37,864 nt of DNA from a virus. A program made the position numbers and the translations under genes. Under the pieces are notes generated by a model. That model was not told the origin of the DNA. It made no database searches and saw only the letters and a program-made list of their open reading frames with translations. The DNA is taken from the IMG/VR virus record IMGVR_UViG_3300046499_000163, positions 1 through 37,864 of that record; one strand, given 5' to 3'. This document shows positions 36,863 to 37,864 of this stretch, piece after piece; positions within the stretch are counted from its first letter, which is position 1, and each line of letters starts with the position of its first letter.

Positions 36863-37504
36863 CTAAAAGGGAATGTCGTCGTCGGTATATTCGGGCGCAC
36901 CGCCAGCAGAGGCGCCGGCATAAGCATTCGCTCCTGCGGAGGATGCGGGGCGCTTCTTCATTGGGCGGTCTGCTAATTGCGAAACACGCATAGCCAGTTG
37001 CTCGGGCTTCGTCTTGCCGGTAAGGATCTCGGCAGCGGTAAGCTCAGTGTTCGCCTCAAAGACGCCAACCAGCCTCGCGGTCCATGCTGTATCGCCAGGA
37101 TTCTTGCGGCTGGGCTCTTCGGTCTTCTGCAGCAGGAAGCCGATCTGCTTGCCGTGCAACTCGGGGAATACCGTCGCGTCTTCGGTGTACTCCTGCTTGG
37201 CAGTGCCATCCCAGCGCTTAGCCTTGCCGGCAGCGGGCTGAATGCCGCGCAACTTGCAGCAGGTCAGCATCGCCATCAGCAGGTCGTAGCCGGACAGCTT
37301 CTCGCCGTCAGGCTTGACCGTGTATACGTACTGGCGCGTCTCGCGGCCATCATTGGCCTGCAGGGTCAGGACAACACCGCGCGTACCGGTGGCCGCCTTG
37401 ATGTCTTCGGCGCAGAGAATCTTGCCGATGTACTTGCCGGTTTCGCTGAGCCACTTGCCGGTGTTGTCGGCGTTCATCGCCGCGGCTTTATCGAGTTGAT
37501 ACAT
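36863..37504 (-). CDS. SSB-like single-stranded DNA-binding protein
   Basis: A 213-residue protein starting MYQLDKAAAMNADNTGKWLS. The beta-rich N-terminal 110 residues (GKYIGKILCAEDIKAATGTR, then VVLTLQANDGRETRQYVYTV) resemble DUF669-type phage SSBs. A Gly/Ala linker ends in the acidic tip Asp-Asp-Asp-Ile-Pro-Phe, the classic SSB tail that binds partner enzymes. It lies 13 bases from the Sak4-like gene and shares its leader motif. Together they would form the annealing pair. The ATG at 37504 is supported by AAGGAA. Confidence 0.8.
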   Translation of the reverse strand: MYQLDKAAAMNADNTGKWLSETGKYIGKILCAEDIKAATGTRGVVLTLQANDGRETRQYVYTVKPDGEKLSGYDLLMAMLTCCKLRGIQPAAGKAKRWDGTAKQEYTEDATVFPELHGKQIGFLLQKTEEPSRKNPGDTAWTARLVGVFEANTELTAAEILTGKTKPEQLAMRVSQLADRPMKKRPASSAGANAYAGASAGGAPEYTDDDIPF

Positions 37505-37517
37505 TTCTGATTCCTTT

Positions 37518-37864
37518 TCAGGCTGGTTGTGCGAGGTTGTAGTAATCGGCAATAGCCGCATCCACCGCAGCGAGATCATTCTCGATGTGGTCGGATTCGA
37601 AGAGGCCAAGCGGCGATTTCACCGTGTCCTGGCCGTTGTTCTTGGTGCTGAAGGTGTATTCGCCATTGGTCACGCCAGTGCGCAGCACGATGGTGACAAG
37701 GCCCTCCATGACGATCTTTTCATCCAGTAGCTTGCCAATGGTCTTGATCTTCGTCTTGCCGAAGTCATCGGTGCTGGTATGGCTGAGGATATAGACGCGC
37801 TTGTGGTCTGGTAGCGCGCTCGCGGCCATCAGCACATCCCATGCATGGCGGGCGATTTCGTTGT
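37518..37864 (-). CDS. Sak4-like ATPase, C-terminal part (continues into 443..1)
   Basis: C-terminal residues of the ATPase begun at 443. Bases 37738-37864 repeat 1-127, so only 37518-37737 are new. The sequence includes VYILSHTSTDDFGKTKIKTI, a sensor-like strand, and ends YYNLAQPA before the stop at 37518. An apparent start at 37835 is an internal Met, not the real start. Confidence 0.85.
   Translation of the reverse strand, partial: NEIARHAWDVLMAASALPDHKRVYILSHTSTDDFGKTKIKTIGKLLDEKIVMEGLVTIVLRTGVTNGEYTFSTKNNGQDTVKSPLGLFESDHIENDLAAVDAAIADYYNLAQPA
37738..37864. repeat. Direct terminal repeat, right copy (contig overlap)
   Basis: Exact copy of 1-127; see the left copy. For a circular map, remove one copy. 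Confidence 0.95.

Noticed and set aside
1-37864. tRNA genes or CRISPR arrays
   Set aside because: The non-coding gaps were read on both strands; none contains a cloverleaf-like arm set or regularly spaced repeats.

Overview
This window is one complete genome of a temperate, short-tailed (P22-like) dsDNA bacteriophage, or an excised prophage, with a GC-rich genome. Bases 1-127 are repeated exactly at 37738-37864, so the contig closes into a circle of about 37,737 bp. The leftward gene cut by the contig ends (1-443 plus 37518-37737) becomes one intact 220-residue ORF when the ends are joined. The host is probably a Gram-negative proteobacterium. The high GC and the look of the small accessory genes suggest Burkholderiales, but this is inference and no host gene is present.

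Layout on the circle. (1) Leftward early operon, from promoter PL at about 3.15 kb down through position 1 and on to 34.2 kb: about 19 small genes. They include a TerF-like von Willebrand A protein, a single-strand annealing set (Sak4-like ATPase, SSB-like protein, Gp157-family protein), several unknowns and a likely excisionase. (2) Immunity region, 3.1-4.8 kb: a leftward repressor operon (HTH repressor, unknown, predicted lipoprotein), a leftward terminator, and divergent Cro. Four copies of one 17-bp palindrome (CTATAGC-N3-GCTATAG) overlie PL, PR and the repressor start. (3) Rightward early operon, 4.5-12.2 kb: Cro, a ribbon-helix-helix protein, an O-like initiator with repeats resembling an origin, a P-like protein, a DUF1064-type nuclease, a mosaic Lar-like protein, many tiny genes and a Q-like late regulator.

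(4) Late operon, 12.3-32.9 kb, rightward: terminase small and large subunits, portal, four small surface or decoration candidates including a LamG-like protein, scaffold, P22-type coat, an HNH endonuclease, gp4-like and gp10-like tail-neck proteins, a needle or fibre candidate, three ejection proteins in the P22 7-20-16 order, tailspike, then lysis genes. An antisense J-domain gene sits between the last ejection gene and the tailspike, which is where P22 keeps its immI/sieA insert. At least six rho-independent terminators lie inside or between late genes, which fits Q-type antitermination. (5) Integration module, 32.9-34.5 kb: a candidate attP region, a tyrosine integrase on the + strand and a convergent excisionase candidate.

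The genes form a lambdoid life cycle. Repressor and Cro compete for the shared operators. PL drives recombination and accessory functions, PR drives O/P replication and then Q. Q lets polymerase pass the late terminators to make P22-style virions packaged by headful. Least explained are the operators with two apparently leaderless mRNAs, the lipoprotein in the repressor operon, the TerF-like VWA protein, the antisense J-protein, the mosaic Lar-like protein and a small gene antisense to the early right operon.
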